From a virus, in the IMG/VR virus record IMGVR_UViG_3300046001_002717, positions 1 through 49,540 of that record: 49,540 bases of DNA; one strand, written 5' to 3'. The notes beneath the pieces were generated by a model. The model made no database searches, was not told the origin of the DNA, and saw only the letters and a program-made list of their open reading frames with translations. The position numbers and the translations under genes were made by a program. Below are positions 17,860 through 27,727 of this stretch, piece after piece; the stretch's first letter is position 1, and every line of letters begins with the position of its first letter.

Positions 17860-19020
17860 ATGTTAGTTATTCATCAACCTTGGGAAAGCCAACCACAAGG
17901 TTCTTGTGAAATAGATTGGTCGAACCCCATCACACAAGGCCTTGCGTTTGTAGTAAGCCCAGGTTCAGGGCCTATTGATATAATTAGGGGGAAAGTGTGG
18001 ACTCCAGGTGGAATTTCTATATCTGCCACAGAAAAAGGTCTTGGCGCCGATCCTGCGTCGAATGCATCCGTTGGCGCGAGCCTAAATATTCCGTGGCTTA
18101 CGAGTAACGGCGCATACACAGGTGATCTATCAGTATTTGTAATATCGAATCCGACTGCATCAACAACCCGAGAGTTTTTTCTATCCTATACAAACGGAGC
18201 CAACGAGTTTTATTTTGGTGGCAATCAAACTGTTTCCCTCGCCGCATCAAGCGGTACGTTTGCTGCGTCAACAAACGTCACAAGCGTTCAGGGGGTATCT
18301 GCCTCTGGTTATATTGACAGCAAATTTAGAGCTTTTTCATATACAAGAAGTGCCAGCGCAGCTTTTGGCTACCTGTATGCCAATGGTGTTCTTGTCGCCA
18401 GCAATGCAGTTGTTGCGCGGGCAATAGGTACAAGCGCCTCTGTTCTTAGGGTGGGCGGCTACTCAACAGCAAATTGGGGGATTAGCGGACAAATTCCAAT
18501 TGCGCTAGGTTGGGATCGTGCCCTTTCGGCGGATGAGCATAAAAGCCTATCGGATAACCCCTGGCAGATATTCCAACCATACAATATTTATATCCCAGCC
18601 TTTCTATCAAGTGGTGCCTATACCCTTAATCTAGAAACAGGTGTTTATTCTTTTACAGGTATTGATGCTACTTTAACCAAAGATTCTAAACTCACTCTAG
18701 ATAGTGGTACTTATGCTCTATCTGGTAGTAATGCTTCTTTATTAAAAGGTCTCATTTTAGAGGCATCTAGTGGTACATACTCCTTAACTGGTAGTGATGC
18801 TAGTGTTCTTTATACACATCTATTAAATGCTAGTAGTGGCAGTTATTCAATTACAGGAAGTGACGCAACACTTACCTATACACCAACATCCGGTGCTTAC
18901 ACTCTTAATTTAGAGTCTGGTGCCTATCTCCTAACGGGTAGTAATGTTACTTTTATATCTTCTGGAGCAGAAGTCACACTTAAAGCTGGTAGTTGGATTC
19001 GCTACCGTATCATCACATAA
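17860..19020 (+). CDS. LamG-like adhesin with C-terminal beta repeats
   Basis: This 386-residue protein has two parts. Residues 1-245 resemble a concanavalin/LamG-type jelly-roll as found in phage tail proteins (WSNPITQGLAFVVSPG at the front, GWDRALSADEHKSLSDNPWQ at the end). Residues about 250-375 hold about five repeats of 23-27 residues built on SGxYxLTGSDAsL. The codon use changes near 18600: the first part has many GCG, GGC and TCG codons, the repeat part is AT-rich like its neighbours. A receptor-binding role is likely. Confidence 0.7.
   Translation: MLVIHQPWESQPQGSCEIDWSNPITQGLAFVVSPGSGPIDIIRGKVWTPGGISISATEKGLGADPASNASVGASLNIPWLTSNGAYTGDLSVFVISNPTASTTREFFLSYTNGANEFYFGGNQTVSLAASSGTFAASTNVTSVQGVSASGYIDSKFRAFSYTRSASAAFGYLYANGVLVASNAVVARAIGTSASVLRVGGYSTANWGISGQIPIALGWDRALSADEHKSLSDNPWQIFQPYNIYIPAFLSSGAYTLNLETGVYSFTGIDATLTKDSKLTLDSGTYALSGSNASLLKGLILEASSGTYSLTGSDASVLYTHLLNASSGSYSITGSDATLTYTPTSGAYTLNLESGAYLLTGSNVTFISSGAEVTLKAGSWIRYRIIT
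18607..18957 (+). repeat. Tandem coding repeats in LamG-like adhesin
   Basis: About five degenerate repeats of roughly 70-80 bases encode units such as SGTYSLTGSDASV, SGSYSITGSDATL and SGAYLLTGSNVTF. They form the C-terminal tail of the adhesin. Repeats of this kind can expand or contract and may present a beta-solenoid surface. Confidence 0.7.
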
Positions 19021-19028
19021 GGAGCAAT

Positions 19029-20441
19029 ATGCCAGATAGCTATGACAGTTCTTGGGGAGACTTTAGTACACAAGTAGCCCCCGACATGGGTGGTGTCTTT
19101 AACAACCAAGACTACTCCAATTTCTTTGGTGGTTTAGGAGATACCTTAGGCTATACAGGAAATATGTATAACGAGGCTCCTATGGACCTTGGGTACAATG
19201 AGTCTATGGGAGGTAACAACTGGGGCACTGGTCAACAACTGTCCCCTGAGTTTTTACAGCAGTTACAAGGTCTTTCCTTCAACCCTCTACAAGGAGCAGA
19301 AGACCCTACAGTGAGTGTTTCCCGTGGGCAAGAAAACCTAGGTAACTTTCGGTATGGTAGTCAAGGTGGCACCATGTCTAAGATTATGCCAGGACTGGTC
19401 TCTGGACTAGTTACTGGAGGCTTTGGTGCAGGCTTGGGTGGATTGTTTGGTAGTGGGTTAGCAGGCAATGCTGCAGGTAATGCTTTAGCCTCTGGTGGTA
19501 TGACTGCTGCCCGTGGTGGGGATGCCAGTCAAATTGGTTCTTCTATGTTGTCTTCTGGTTTAGGGAGCGGCATTGGTGCTACTAACCCGGCTGGTATGAT
19601 GGGACTAGAGGGAGGTTTAGCTAAGACAGTTAATGCTGGTATTGGTGGTGCTTTAGGATCAGCCGTTAGGGGTGGGAATGCTTTACAAGGAGGTTTGTCT
19701 TCAATGGCTACTACTGGTTTGAATAACTTCAGTGATTTATGGGATAGTTTCTCGGGTGGTGGAGACTCGGAGTTTGATGCTCTACTGGGTAGTGGTGGAG
19801 ATATGTCAGGGCAAACTGATGTGTCTGCAAATACCTATGATGAAGCTGCCCCCGAATATCGTTTTGGTGGAGAGTTCTCACAAACAGCACAGCCTGGAAT
19901 GAAGACAGCACAAAGCTATTCTCCTGACAGTGGTAATATTGCTTCCTTCATGCCTAGCGGTGCTTCTGTAGGCAATTATCTTGGTAGTCATGGTGGTGAT
20001 TTGGCTGCAATGCTTTATGGTTTCTATAACAACAAGAAGCAACAGAAGGCCCTACAAGGGCAGCAACAGGGCCTACAAGACCTTTACAGCCAAAATAGTC
20101 CGTATGCCCAACAGCTACGAAACACCCTACAGGCAAAGGCTGCGGCTGGTGGCAAACGTCTGAACACTGGTGGTCGTGAGGTACAGCTACAAGCTATGCT
20201 GGCAGACCGTGCTGCTCAAACAATGCCACAACAATTTACTAACCAAATGGCCCAAGGTAAACTACGTAGTAGTGGTATGAATGATATTCTTTCTTTTGCA
20301 CGTAACACGGGCTTAATGGGTGCGGCAGGAAAAGGTTTGTCTAATATGTTTACACCACAACCTTCTCTAACAGGTCCAGGTTCTATGCAAGCATATGGGA
20401 ATATGGATAATATGTACAGCAACATGCCTTGGAGCGACTAA
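19029..20441 (+). CDS. Internal virion / ejection protein with Gly-rich region
   Basis: A 470-residue protein. The start is ATG 19029, with AGGAG 4 bases upstream; an in-frame TTG at 18993 is unlikely. Residues about 120-230 are Gly/Ala-rich with glycine-zipper character (GLVSGLVTGGFGAGLGGLFG) and could insert in membranes. The C-terminal part is helical and Gln-rich (QQKALQGQQQGLQDLYSQN). Position between the tail genes and two further large proteins matches the internal core or ejection proteins of podoviruses, which form a channel for DNA entry. Confidence 0.65.
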   Translation: MPDSYDSSWGDFSTQVAPDMGGVFNNQDYSNFFGGLGDTLGYTGNMYNEAPMDLGYNESMGGNNWGTGQQLSPEFLQQLQGLSFNPLQGAEDPTVSVSRGQENLGNFRYGSQGGTMSKIMPGLVSGLVTGGFGAGLGGLFGSGLAGNAAGNALASGGMTAARGGDASQIGSSMLSSGLGSGIGATNPAGMMGLEGGLAKTVNAGIGGALGSAVRGGNALQGGLSSMATTGLNNFSDLWDSFSGGGDSEFDALLGSGGDMSGQTDVSANTYDEAAPEYRFGGEFSQTAQPGMKTAQSYSPDSGNIASFMPSGASVGNYLGSHGGDLAAMLYGFYNNKKQQKALQGQQQGLQDLYSQNSPYAQQLRNTLQAKAAAGGKRLNTGGREVQLQAMLADRAAQTMPQQFTNQMAQGKLRSSGMNDILSFARNTGLMGAAGKGLSNMFTPQPSLTGPGSMQAYGNMDNMYSNMPWSD

Positions 20442-21319
20442 TGGACGGACAAAGCTTACAAAATATGTGGGAGAGTGGTAGCCCCTTTCTTGCCCAAATG
20501 GGTGAGCAGGCATGGGGCCAGGATAAACAAAAGGCTCAGCAAGCCCTCTTAGCGGCTCAAGGGCAGGAGCAACGGGCTCAGGCTATGCAACCCCTAGAGA
20601 TGGCCCATAAACAGGTTACAACGGGCTACAATCAAGCCCTTACACAACAGCTCACTGACAAGAAAGCTGGAGAACTTCCTCCAGATAAACGTCTGGAAAT
20701 GGCTGTACAAGAATGGTCCGGTAAAATGTCAGAAGGACAGCGTGCCCAAGAAAACGGTAAAATGCAACAGCGTCTGCAATGGGCTGAAATGGCTAAGGCC
20801 AACAATGGTGTTATGCCTCTTGAGTATATGAATAGTATTCCTCAAGAAGAGCGTAAATATTTTGCTACACCTAAAGATGTAGAGCAAACCCTTAAGTTTG
20901 GTAATGCTTGGTACAACGCACAAGGTTCTGTAAAAGAAGCCCGCGCCAAAGAAGCTGCCGCGCTCGCCCGTGCTAAAGAAGCTGCTGGACCAGGATATGC
21001 TCGTGCTGCCTCTGGTGGTGGTAAAGCTACAGGTAAACCTCCTGGTAGCCCTTCTGCCCTAATGACTCATTACACCATGAAAGCTAATGAGGAAGTAGAA
21101 GGTAGTCCTGAATGGACTAAATATATGACTCTTGCTCAAAATGAATGGCAAAAACTACAGGCCCTTAAAACACAAGCTGCTGAGGCAGGGTTGACAGGTA
21201 AGATGGATATTCCTGCTACTGTACAGAGTGGTATCCCACAAGTTAGAGGGGCCCCTGTTCCCTCAGCTATGCCCGGTACTAAACCACAACAATGGACTCC
21301 ACCTGCAGGCTGGAAATAA
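20441..21319 (+). CDS. Second internal virion protein (helical)
   Basis: A 292-residue protein, highly helical and Gln-, Ala- and Lys-rich (QQALLAAQGQEQRAQAMQPL; KEARAKEAAALARAKEAA), ending in a Pro-rich tail. ATG 20441 shares one base with the previous stop, and GGAGCGACTA before it acts as ribosome site. Gene order (internal protein, helical protein, very large protein) resembles the T7 gp14-gp15-gp16 set, though no sequence likeness to T7 can be claimed. Confidence 0.6.
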   Translation: MDGQSLQNMWESGSPFLAQMGEQAWGQDKQKAQQALLAAQGQEQRAQAMQPLEMAHKQVTTGYNQALTQQLTDKKAGELPPDKRLEMAVQEWSGKMSEGQRAQENGKMQQRLQWAEMAKANNGVMPLEYMNSIPQEERKYFATPKDVEQTLKFGNAWYNAQGSVKEARAKEAAALARAKEAAGPGYARAASGGGKATGKPPGSPSALMTHYTMKANEEVEGSPEWTKYMTLAQNEWQKLQALKTQAAEAGLTGKMDIPATVQSGIPQVRGAPVPSAMPGTKPQQWTPPAGWK

Positions 21320-21322
21320 ATA

Positions 21323-24300
21323 ATGCCCTTACACACCTTTACGTCACCAGAAGGCGACGAGTATGAAGTATCTGGTCCCGATGGTTCTACTCGGGAACAA
21401 GCATTTGGTATTTTACAAGAAGGTATTAAAACTGGTTATTACAAACCTAAGGTTAAACAAGAAGCTGTTGCTCCTAAAACTGGCCTAGGTGTAGGGGGTT
21501 ATGCCGATGCTTCCTATCAATCTTTAAAGAGAGCTTTAACTCCTGCTGATAAGACTGGCCATGAAGCTGCAACACAGAAGACCCTAGAGGCAATGGAACT
21601 AGAGAGAAGCCGGCGTACTGGGGAGGCTAGTGGTTTAGACTCTAGCCCTGCTCTACACTCTCTAATTGGTATGGGAGAAGTAGCTGGCACTATAGGTACT
21701 GGTTTATATGACATGGTTCGTTCTGTAGGCACAGGTGCCCTTAAATCTACTTTTGGTATGGTACCTGATAGTGAGACAGAGGCTAATGCTCAAGTAGGAC
21801 AAAAAACATATATGCCCCGCACTCAAGCAGGTCAAAATATCCTAGATAAAATTACTCCTGCTCTAAATGAACTAGCCCCCTTTGGTCCTTGGGGCGCTCG
21901 TGCTATTGTAGGTCTACCTTCTACTTTAAGTAATATTAAACTTAAAGGGAAGATGGGTAAAGCTGTCCCTGATGCTATTGGAGCAGAGACACCTCCTAAT
22001 ACAGCACGAGAAGACATTATCCGTGGTAAACAATCTGAAACTGCTATGCCTACTATCGATGAGGCAACTCTAAACCAAAGAGGTGGTGGCCAACCGGCAG
22101 ATTTCCAAGCCAAACTAAAAGCTTTTACAGAACAACAAAAGAAACCAGATGTAGACGCTATTATTGCAGAACGACAAAAAGCAATGGAGCAGGAGGTTGC
22201 TCGTCAAACTTCTCTAGATCAGAATGCTGCCAATCGTGCTCGTCAAGGGAACGCGAGTACAGGATTTGAAGCTTGGCGTGAAGGTCAACAACAAGCTGCT
22301 GAACAACGTCTGCCTGGAGATAACACTCCCCTAGACTTTACTCAAGAACCATCCCCCTATGGTTTACAGGATTCCCCTACAGGTCGGGGTGGTATGGACT
22401 TCTCAGGTCAAATGGCAGAAGACCTAGCAAGGCCCTTAGAACAGCGTATGCGGCGTTCTGCTGAGGAACAGGCAGCATGGGACCAGCGTAACCAAGAACG
22501 CTCCCAGGAGCAGGCACAACAAGAAGCACGACAAGCTGCTCTAGAAGATCCCTCTCTTGTAGGTATGGAAGATAGGCTTCGTGCTGAACAATATAAACCT
22601 ACTGGCGATGGGCAGGGCCCAAAGACTCGTGCGTTCAATCGCTTTGGTCAGGGTGGTGCCATTGATCCTCGTGTATTTGAAGACCTATATAAGTTTGGTA
22701 AGAGTGTTATTCGTGGTAACGATGGAAACCTACGTCCTTTATATCATGGTACTGAAAATGAGTTTAGAAACATCAAAGCCAGTACACAAGGTGGTGCATT
22801 AGGTAATGGTGTTTACATGGCCGTACGTCCTGAGTACGCCTCAGGCTACGCAGACGGGAATGGAGGTAATGTACACCAAGTGTATGCTAACATTCTTAAG
22901 CCATTAGTAATTGATGGTCCTGGTGATCCTATGATTAATGCTCTTGTTTCTTTGGGAGAAACCCGAGAGAAAGCTATTAAGATTGTAGAGAAAGCCTATG
23001 ATGATAAAGGATACATTACTAATGAAGTGAGGTCTCGTGCTGTCAAGAAAGGTTATGATGGCATTGTACAAAAGCGTAATGGTATTGAGTCTGAGATTGT
23101 AGCCTTTAATCCAGAACAAGTTAAATCTGCTATTAGTGGGGATGAGCCTGCGGCACGCATTAACAAGTTTGGTCAAGGTGGACAAGCGCCTATGATTGGT
23201 GACTTAGCCGAAGGCATTGTCAAGGTAGGTCGGGGTCTTAAAGCTAAGTTTACAGGTAAGATTCCCCCACAACCAGATACTATTCTTACACCTCGTAGCC
23301 CAGCGACCATTGCTGCTAAGGTGGAGAAAGGTAGTAAGGCTGCTGCCATTGGTATGAAGGACTCTCCTTACATCTCTCCCTCTACCATTGAAGAGGTTGT
23401 AGCCAATCCTGGTAAGGACATTAGCCGTGTTACACAAGAAATGGGTGCAGGTATGTATGCTGCCATTCGTCGTAACTCTCCCAACCGTATGTTGGCCTTT
23501 ACTAACCGGCTATTCACTGACGCTCGTTTAAATAAAATTAAAGACTCAGTACAGTATATTACTGGTAAAGAAGGATATAACAACAAGCTTACCAAGCTGT
23601 CTGCTAAAGAGAAACAAACTATTCATATGGATAGCCTTATCTTTGACAGAGAAGCTATTCCTTTTACTCATGAGAAGGCTGTTGAACTAGGCTACACACC
23701 TGCTATGGAAGAGTTCATGAATCAGCGTATGGCTGCTAATGAGCGTGTTGCTAACCTAGCTGATGGTGTACTGTCTAAGCAAGGCCAGAAGCTTCTAGAT
23801 CGTCGTACCTCGTATGCTTCTGCTAACTTTGATGGTGCCTATCGCACCCTTGTTGGTAAATGGTTTGGTGAAGGTAAAGACCGTGTTTTCAAGATTGACA
23901 CAGTAGTTAATGGCAACAGTTATTGGGAGCTACGTCAGGGAGAGGCTTGGGCTAGAGAGAATGTTCCTGGTGCTGAGTTTCTAGAGCTACCTCGTCGTGG
24001 TCTTAACAAAGAACCTACTAAAGAGTTTAAGGGTGTACAGCAAGATTCAATGTCCCGTCTACTCTCCGAGCTTGCGGGTATGGACCCTAAGTTTGCTGAT
24101 GCAAAAGCAGCTATTGACGCCCACATTGAACTACAAACCAAGAAGCTATATGGTCATGACAAACATGCCATTGAGAAGAAGGGTGTTCGCGGTGCTATTG
24201 GTAATCGTCCTTGGTTAGATGCAGAGCGTAACGCAAGTGATTTCTTTAAACAGGAAGTAAACCACATTGAGGAAGGTCTGCAATACTGGAACTACCAAGA

Positions 24301-25936
24301 TGCTATTAATGAGACTCGGCAAATGGCTGCTCGTCCAGAGCTAGGTCAGATGAAGAATACCATTCAATATATTGATAAGTATTTGCAGAACATTCATGGA
24401 CAAGGCTTAAATGCCTTTGGTGCTGCTATTAATACTGCTGTAGATGCTGTGTTTGCCTCCACTGGTTTTGGTAGTGCTTCTACTTCCAAGGGTGTAATGA
24501 ACGCTGCCCGTGAGGCTGCTTCTCTGTGGATGATGGGTATGTTCAATACTGCTTTCCCTGTTATTCAACTAAGTCAGTTCCTTACGGGTATGACCCCTGA
24601 AGCTATGCGTATTCGTAGTGAGTTTGGTTTAAGTCCTACAACTATTGCTACATCTCTAGGTAACTCTACCTTTAGCCTGTCTCTCATTGCTGCGGCTGAC
24701 CTTATGGGTAAGCCTATGGATGCTTTCCCTAGTCACCTTGTAGATGCTTACAAGTGGGCTAAAGAGCACGGCATTACCCAGTATAATGAGGTAGAACAAA
24801 GTCACTCAGCTACACAGAATCCTAAGTGGAGTAAGGTGAAGGACATTGCGGGCTTGCCCATCTCTGTACCTGAACGTATTACTGGCCCACAAACCTTTAT
24901 GTGGGCTGTAGACCTTCTGCATGAAGCTGGCTTACGTGGGGATGACTTGCACCGTGCTGCATACAATGCTTCTAAGTATGCCATGACGGAGTATCACCCT
25001 GATGAGGCACCCTTGGTCTATCAACGTCTAGGCGTTGCAGGACCTAACATTGGGGGCTTGAAGAAGTTTGTACACAACTCTATTGACCAACAGTTTGCAC
25101 GCTATGGTGAGGCATTTAAGCACCCTGCTGCGGCTTCTACAGTGTTGGGTATGACCCTTCTCACAGCAGGTGCTACTGGCTTGATGGGTACTGCTATGCT
25201 GGACAAAGCTTCTCTGTCTCTGACAGACAAGGGGCTGCGAGACCATTGGGATGACATGATGGGTACAAGCAAAGCCTCTCAAGGTGTTCGTGATGGTTTT
25301 ACTTCTGTCCTCACTGGCTTTGATGTACAGAGCCGTTATTCTCTTGCTGACGTTGTTCCTGGTAGCTTTGCTGAGGCTGTGGCTGGTCCTCACTTGTCTA
25401 TGCTTGCTAAGACAGCTACAGCTATCCTTAAGTATGGTCTTGATCCTACAGAACAATCATTTAGAGAGGCTGCTAAAGCCGCAACCCCCTCTGGTATGAA
25501 AGGTATGTTGGAAGAGGGTTATATGCTTGGTGAACAAGGTCAGGTATTAGATAAGAATGCTATGAACAAATATCCTCCTGAGATGAACCGCACCCCTACG
25601 GAACATGCTGTACGCAAGTATGGTGGTCCTAAGCCTTTACGTGAACGTCTGTATGATGAACAGAAGTATCAAGCTGACGTTGTACAGCGAAAGATTGAGA
25701 AGAAGCGTAGCGAGGCTGTCACTAAGCTTACTGCTAGCATGGGATTTAAAGACCCCGAAGGGTTCAAGAAAGCTATGACTCAATTTATTGAGGCTGAGGG
25801 TGACGTAGCTTCGTTAGAAGCAAGTATCCAGAAATACTATGAACAGCAAATGCTGTCTAGTAAACAACGTGCCGGAGGTTTGGAGCCAAAGGCGACAATA
25901 CCTTCCATTAAGAAATGGGAGAGATACCAGAATTAG
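21323..25936 (+). CDS. Giant internal virion protein with ADP-ribosyltransferase-like domain
   Basis: A 1537-residue protein, the largest in the genome and last in the structural array. It begins HTFTSPEGDEYEVSGPDGST, a motif seen at the front of large phage internal proteins. Residues about 473-602 read LYHGT, then GNGVYMAVRPEYASGYA, then GYDGIV and EIVAFNPEQVKSA, matching the H-Y-E pattern of ADP-ribosyltransferase-like domains of phage polyvalent proteins. The domain is flanked by a repeated linker, FGQGG, near residues 441 and 616. The remainder is long and helical and lacks an evident lytic transglycosylase motif. It is likely ejected into the host with DNA; target and activity are unknown. 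Confidence 0.75.
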   Translation: MPLHTFTSPEGDEYEVSGPDGSTREQAFGILQEGIKTGYYKPKVKQEAVAPKTGLGVGGYADASYQSLKRALTPADKTGHEAATQKTLEAMELERSRRTGEASGLDSSPALHSLIGMGEVAGTIGTGLYDMVRSVGTGALKSTFGMVPDSETEANAQVGQKTYMPRTQAGQNILDKITPALNELAPFGPWGARAIVGLPSTLSNIKLKGKMGKAVPDAIGAETPPNTAREDIIRGKQSETAMPTIDEATLNQRGGGQPADFQAKLKAFTEQQKKPDVDAIIAERQKAMEQEVARQTSLDQNAANRARQGNASTGFEAWREGQQQAAEQRLPGDNTPLDFTQEPSPYGLQDSPTGRGGMDFSGQMAEDLARPLEQRMRRSAEEQAAWDQRNQERSQEQAQQEARQAALEDPSLVGMEDRLRAEQYKPTGDGQGPKTRAFNRFGQGGAIDPRVFEDLYKFGKSVIRGNDGNLRPLYHGTENEFRNIKASTQGGALGNGVYMAVRPEYASGYADGNGGNVHQVYANILKPLVIDGPGDPMINALVSLGETREKAIKIVEKAYDDKGYITNEVRSRAVKKGYDGIVQKRNGIESEIVAFNPEQVKSAISGDEPAARINKFGQGGQAPMIGDLAEGIVKVGRGLKAKFTGKIPPQPDTILTPRSPATIAAKVEKGSKAAAIGMKDSPYISPSTIEEVVANPGKDISRVTQEMGAGMYAAIRRNSPNRMLAFTNRLFTDARLNKIKDSVQYITGKEGYNNKLTKLSAKEKQTIHMDSLIFDREAIPFTHEKAVELGYTPAMEEFMNQRMAANERVANLADGVLSKQGQKLLDRRTSYASANFDGAYRTLVGKWFGEGKDRVFKIDTVVNGNSYWELRQGEAWARENVPGAEFLELPRRGLNKEPTKEFKGVQQDSMSRLLSELAGMDPKFADAKAAIDAHIELQTKKLYGHDKHAIEKKGVRGAIGNRPWLDAERNASDFFKQEVNHIEEGLQYWNYQDAINETRQMAARPELGQMKNTIQYIDKYLQNIHGQGLNAFGAAINTAVDAVFASTGFGSASTSKGVMNAAREAASLWMMGMFNTAFPVIQLSQFLTGMTPEAMRIRSEFGLSPTTIATSLGNSTFSLSLIAAADLMGKPMDAFPSHLVDAYKWAKEHGITQYNEVEQSHSATQNPKWSKVKDIAGLPISVPERITGPQTFMWAVDLLHEAGLRGDDLHRAAYNASKYAMTEYHPDEAPLVYQRLGVAGPNIGGLKKFVHNSIDQQFARYGEAFKHPAAASTVLGMTLLTAGATGLMGTAMLDKASLSLTDKGLRDHWDDMMGTSKASQGVRDGFTSVLTGFDVQSRYSLADVVPGSFAEAVAGPHLSMLAKTATAILKYGLDPTEQSFREAAKAATPSGMKGMLEEGYMLGEQGQVLDKNAMNKYPPEMNRTPTEHAVRKYGGPKPLRERLYDEQKYQADVVQRKIEKKRSEAVTKLTASMGFKDPEGFKKAMTQFIEAEGDVASLEASIQKYYEQQMLSSKQRAGGLEPKATIPSIKKWERYQN

Positions 25937-25963
25937 AAAACAGCTTTATTAAAAGCTGAACGT

Positions 25964-26004
25964 AAAAAAGCCCCCAACTCTTTCGAGAAGGGGGCTTTTT
26001 CTTT
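25964..26004. terminator. Bidirectional intrinsic terminator between convergent arms
   Basis: AAAAAAGCCCCC (25964-25975) pairs with GGGGGCTTTTT (25990-26000) around a loop that itself can form TCT-TTCG-AGA. The A-tract on one side and T-tract on the other make it active in both directions. It lies between the end of the plus-strand virion genes and the end of the minus-strand early genes, where both transcripts must stop. Confidence 0.9.
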
Positions 26005-26083
26005 GCTTAAACTCTAATGTCGTTTACATTCTGAGGTACTCACACAACCACAAGAGTGACCACATTCCTGTACTGAAGGAACA

Positions 26084-27727
26084 TCATACTCCACAGCTTC
26101 CGCCGTGTCCTGTAATGTCGCAGACGTCGTGTTCTTGGTAGACAATTCCTTTGTGCTTAACTGCATCTTCATAGGGCACTTCGGTAATGGGCTGACCTCC
26201 TCGACTTCCATCAGGATATGCGGTGAAGCCTCGTAGCCGGGGCGCATACTTCGCAAGAGTGTTTGCAAATCTCTCCACTTGAGCTTCACAGTTATCCTTG
26301 GTTCCCCATGCAGGAAGGTTAATTGTGGAACTGATGGACATATCGACGTAATCCTGGATATCCGCTTGGAACTTAATACGTCTTTCGTAGTCACTCGATA
26401 AACTGTAGGCTGTGTCAATGCTACCTGCCTTTACGCCATACTCATTGATGATACGCTCTGCTGTGGCATCGACAACATATTCGTATTTCCATTGCGTACC
26501 ATTCGTAAGGTATCGACGTTTGTAAGCAACTGCAAATAGAGGCTCAATTCCCGTTGTAGTTGACGCAAGGATGCCAATCGTGCCGGTGGGGGCAATTGCA
26601 CGATATGCGACTGGACGGCTAATATAGAATCGGTCACAATGTTCATCTGCTGCTCGCTTAGATTCATCTTTATATACTCCTAACCAAGTGTGTAGTTCAG
26701 GTGTTACTTCGTAACTGCTTCCTCGTTGGAGGAGCCATTCGTGAATTCCCATGAGACCCAGGCCCAATCGGCGATTCTTTTCACGAACACGGTATACTTT
26801 ATCATAGGGAAGATCAGCTCGTAGTGTTCCACAGACGAGGAACTTACTGGCAAGAGTAACGACGCTCTTGAATTCGTCCAGAGACTTAATATTTCCAAGA
26901 TTGATTGAGCCAAGATTACAAACGTCACTATCATCTTCGCTAGTAACTTCAGTACATGCGTTCCGAAGAGTCTCATTCTGTTTATCACCAAAGTTAAAGC
27001 TAAACCCAGGCTCACCTGTTTCCATCGCCTGTCTCACATTTTTTAGGAACACAGGGTTGTTAGCAAGCTCACCTGTGAGCGCCGCATCGTCATAATTAAC
27101 AGAGATGTTAGTCATGTCGAGAGGAGCAGCACTGTTAAAATTCTCCTCCTTGCGGAGTCGCGTGGCTGCGTCCCAGTTCTTTACTCCGAGGAAGAGAGGA
27201 ATGTCCTCATGCTGCCAATTAAGGCTTGCATAGATTGCAGAACGTCGTGAGCCCCCTTGCATGACGTTTCGGCCGATTTCATTAATGGCAGACATAAGGG
27301 GAAGAGGTCCGCTAGCTGTTCCCCCAGTTCGTTGTAGGACACGTCCACTTGGACGCAGTCGGCTGTAGTCAATTCCAATACCTCCACCAGTCATTAGGCA
27401 AGACATTGCACGCCATGTTACGTTGCTCCATTCTTCTCGGGTGTCTTCTTCAGCCCGTAAGAGGTAGCAATTATTGTAAGCTTTATACGGCCTACCAGCG
27501 TAATAGAGGTACCGGCCACCTGGAAGGAATCGCATCTGTTTGATGTGTTCAGCCAGTTCTTTTCTATCTCCATCTGACATAAGGACCGGGAGAGTGCCTT
27601 GCCTAGAGCCGCATACGTCTTCCACAAGACGGTCAGCCAAAGCATCCCAAGTATCATTCGGACCTTGTGCATACTTCTGGCGGAAGATGTTCTCCGCAAA
27701 TGTTGTCTTGAATCGGTTGATTTGCAT
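26084..27727 (-). CDS. nrdJ: Class II (adenosylcobalamin-dependent) ribonucleotide reductase
   Basis: A 547-residue reductase that makes deoxynucleotides from ribonucleotides. Seen: the redox cysteine in NNCYLL, the loop GGGIGIDYSRLRPSG, the catalytic NACTE followed by VCNLGSINLGN (second redox Cys), an ATP-binding barrel part APTGTIGILASTTTGIEP, and a C-terminal tail HGGSCGV with a Cys likely to shuttle electrons. There is no small-subunit (NrdB) gene, and the length fits compact phage B12-dependent enzymes. ATG 27727 was chosen; upstream in-frame TTG 27757 is weaker. With ThyX and the deaminase it supplies dNTPs. Confidence 0.88.
   Translation of the reverse strand: MQINRFKTTFAENIFRQKYAQGPNDTWDALADRLVEDVCGSRQGTLPVLMSDGDRKELAEHIKQMRFLPGGRYLYYAGRPYKAYNNCYLLRAEEDTREEWSNVTWRAMSCLMTGGGIGIDYSRLRPSGRVLQRTGGTASGPLPLMSAINEIGRNVMQGGSRRSAIYASLNWQHEDIPLFLGVKNWDAATRLRKEENFNSAAPLDMTNISVNYDDAALTGELANNPVFLKNVRQAMETGEPGFSFNFGDKQNETLRNACTEVTSEDDSDVCNLGSINLGNIKSLDEFKSVVTLASKFLVCGTLRADLPYDKVYRVREKNRRLGLGLMGIHEWLLQRGSSYEVTPELHTWLGVYKDESKRAADEHCDRFYISRPVAYRAIAPTGTIGILASTTTGIEPLFAVAYKRRYLTNGTQWKYEYVVDATAERIINEYGVKAGSIDTAYSLSSDYERRIKFQADIQDYVDMSISSTINLPAWGTKDNCEAQVERFANTLAKYAPRLRGFTAYPDGSRGGQPITEVPYEDAVKHKGIVYQEHDVCDITGHGGSCGV

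Noticed and set aside
25028-25456. 142-codon antisense ORF in the giant internal protein gene
   Set aside because: A shadow of strong codon bias in the real frame; no start signal.
25964-26004. rRNA or tRNA gene in the convergent gap
   Set aside because: The only structure there is the terminator stem; no RNA gene features.
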